A stretch of DNA of 14,661 nucleotides from CALSPH01 sp041690035. GTDB lineage: Bacteria; Bacteroidota; Bacteroidia; NS11-12g; UBA955. A program made the translations under genes and the position numbers. How positions within the stretch are numbered: position 1 is the first letter of the stretch; each line of letters opens with the position of its first letter. The stretch covers positions 1 to 14,661 of the forward strand of contig JBDNFC010000138.1 of the NCBI GenBank assembly GCA_041690035.1. Direction: 5' to 3'. A model generated the notes under the pieces. That model was not told the DNA's origin, ran no database searches, and was given only the letters and a program-made list of their open reading frames with translations. Of the stretch, positions 14,312-14,661 are shown one piece after another.

Positions 14312-14661
14312 CTAAACACCTAGTTTGCTTAATGCTTTGATGGACGCAAATTTTACTTTTAAACCAGCAATCTTTACATTGTCATTGTTTGATAGGTCTT
14401 TTTCGATGGCGTTTTTTCTAGTATTTAATGCTCCGTATAACATTTCTATTTCGTTCCAATCTTCTTTGGTGTAGGCATCTTTGTTGGCGTCTACAGTTTC
14501 AACAAAAGTTTGAAAAATATTAAGGGCATTTTTACTGGTCACAAAATTAAATTGCATGTCTTCAGAAACAGCTCCTGTGCCAAATAAACGGTCTCTCAAC
14601 TGTCGTTTTTCATCTGTGGTGGTTGCTTGGTTTAATTCTGCAATTTTTGCATCATAGGTTG
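14312..14661 (-). CDS. Partial hypothetical protein, alpha-helical and charged (possibly DUF6565-like)
   Basis: The reading frame stays open to the right edge of the window, so this is the C-terminal part (about 116 residues) of a longer protein; the TTG at 14599 is only an internal codon. The visible part is rich in charged and helix-forming residues: IAELNQATTTDEKRQL, then FVETVDANKDAYTKEDWNEI and LYGALNTRKNAIEKDLSNND, ending VKFASIKALSKLGV. The YTKEDW plus helical pattern recalls small Bacteroidota envelope proteins such as DUF6565, but this is a weak, memory-based match. No signal peptide can be judged because the N-terminus is missing. It converges on the DUF6671-type gene and ends in the terminator at 14234-14273. 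Confidence 0.7.
   Translation of the reverse strand, partial: TYDAKIAELNQATTTDEKRQLRDRLFGTGAVSEDMQFNFVTSKNALNIFQTFVETVDANKDAYTKEDWNEIEMLYGALNTRKNAIEKDLSNNDNVKIAGLKVKFASIKALSKLGV

Noticed and set aside
14312..14599. A complete 95-residue gene starting at TTG 14599
   Set aside because: The frame continues upstream without a stop to the window edge, so the gene is truncated by the window and its true start is outside.

Overview
The window is a low-GC, AT-rich chromosomal segment from a member of the Bacteroidota. The evidence is the Bacteroidota-type FabI and PyrC sequences, a very large secreted protein with a type IX secretion (T9SS) C-terminal sorting domain, a LytS/LytTR two-component pair, A-rich leaders without Shine-Dalgarno motifs, and repeated TAnnTTTG promoter boxes. 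No rRNA, tRNA, CRISPR array, prophage or transposase gene was seen.

Left part (1-3114): a block of three plus-strand genes, namely fabI (enoyl-ACP reductase), a YdjM/DUF457-type membrane protein and a 67-residue membrane protein. Two inverted copies of a short non-coding repeat bracket this block (21-199 on plus, about 2667-3010 on minus). The repeat has long imperfect terminal inverted repeats and looks like a MITE, meaning a small transposon-like element without its own transposase.

Middle (3115-6709): a minus-strand thioredoxin-like lipoprotein diverges from a tightly overlapped plus-strand operon. That operon encodes a 77-residue one-helix membrane protein, a LytS-type histidine kinase and a LytTR response regulator, joined by GTGA and ATGA overlaps. 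A minus-strand glycosyltransferase converges on the operon.

Right part (6817-14661): a 1256-residue T9SS-exported protein whose C-terminal two thirds hold six tandem repeats of about 113 residues; an MFS transporter 5 bases behind it; then dihydroorotase (pyrC) followed after 2 bases by a DUF6671-type protein. The N-terminus of that last protein resembles Maf/HAM1/YjjX nucleotide pyrophosphatases and it ends in two likely zinc ribbons. A partial minus-strand gene of unknown function enters from the right edge and ends in a well-formed intrinsic terminator.

Most of this is ordinary housekeeping and envelope biology. The less ordinary points are the inverted MITE-like pair, the PyrC metal-site change (His to Gln), the possible NTP-pyrophosphatase fold coupled to pyrC, the small membrane protein leading the sensor operon, and apparently leaderless promoters (TAnnTTTG four bases before ATG).
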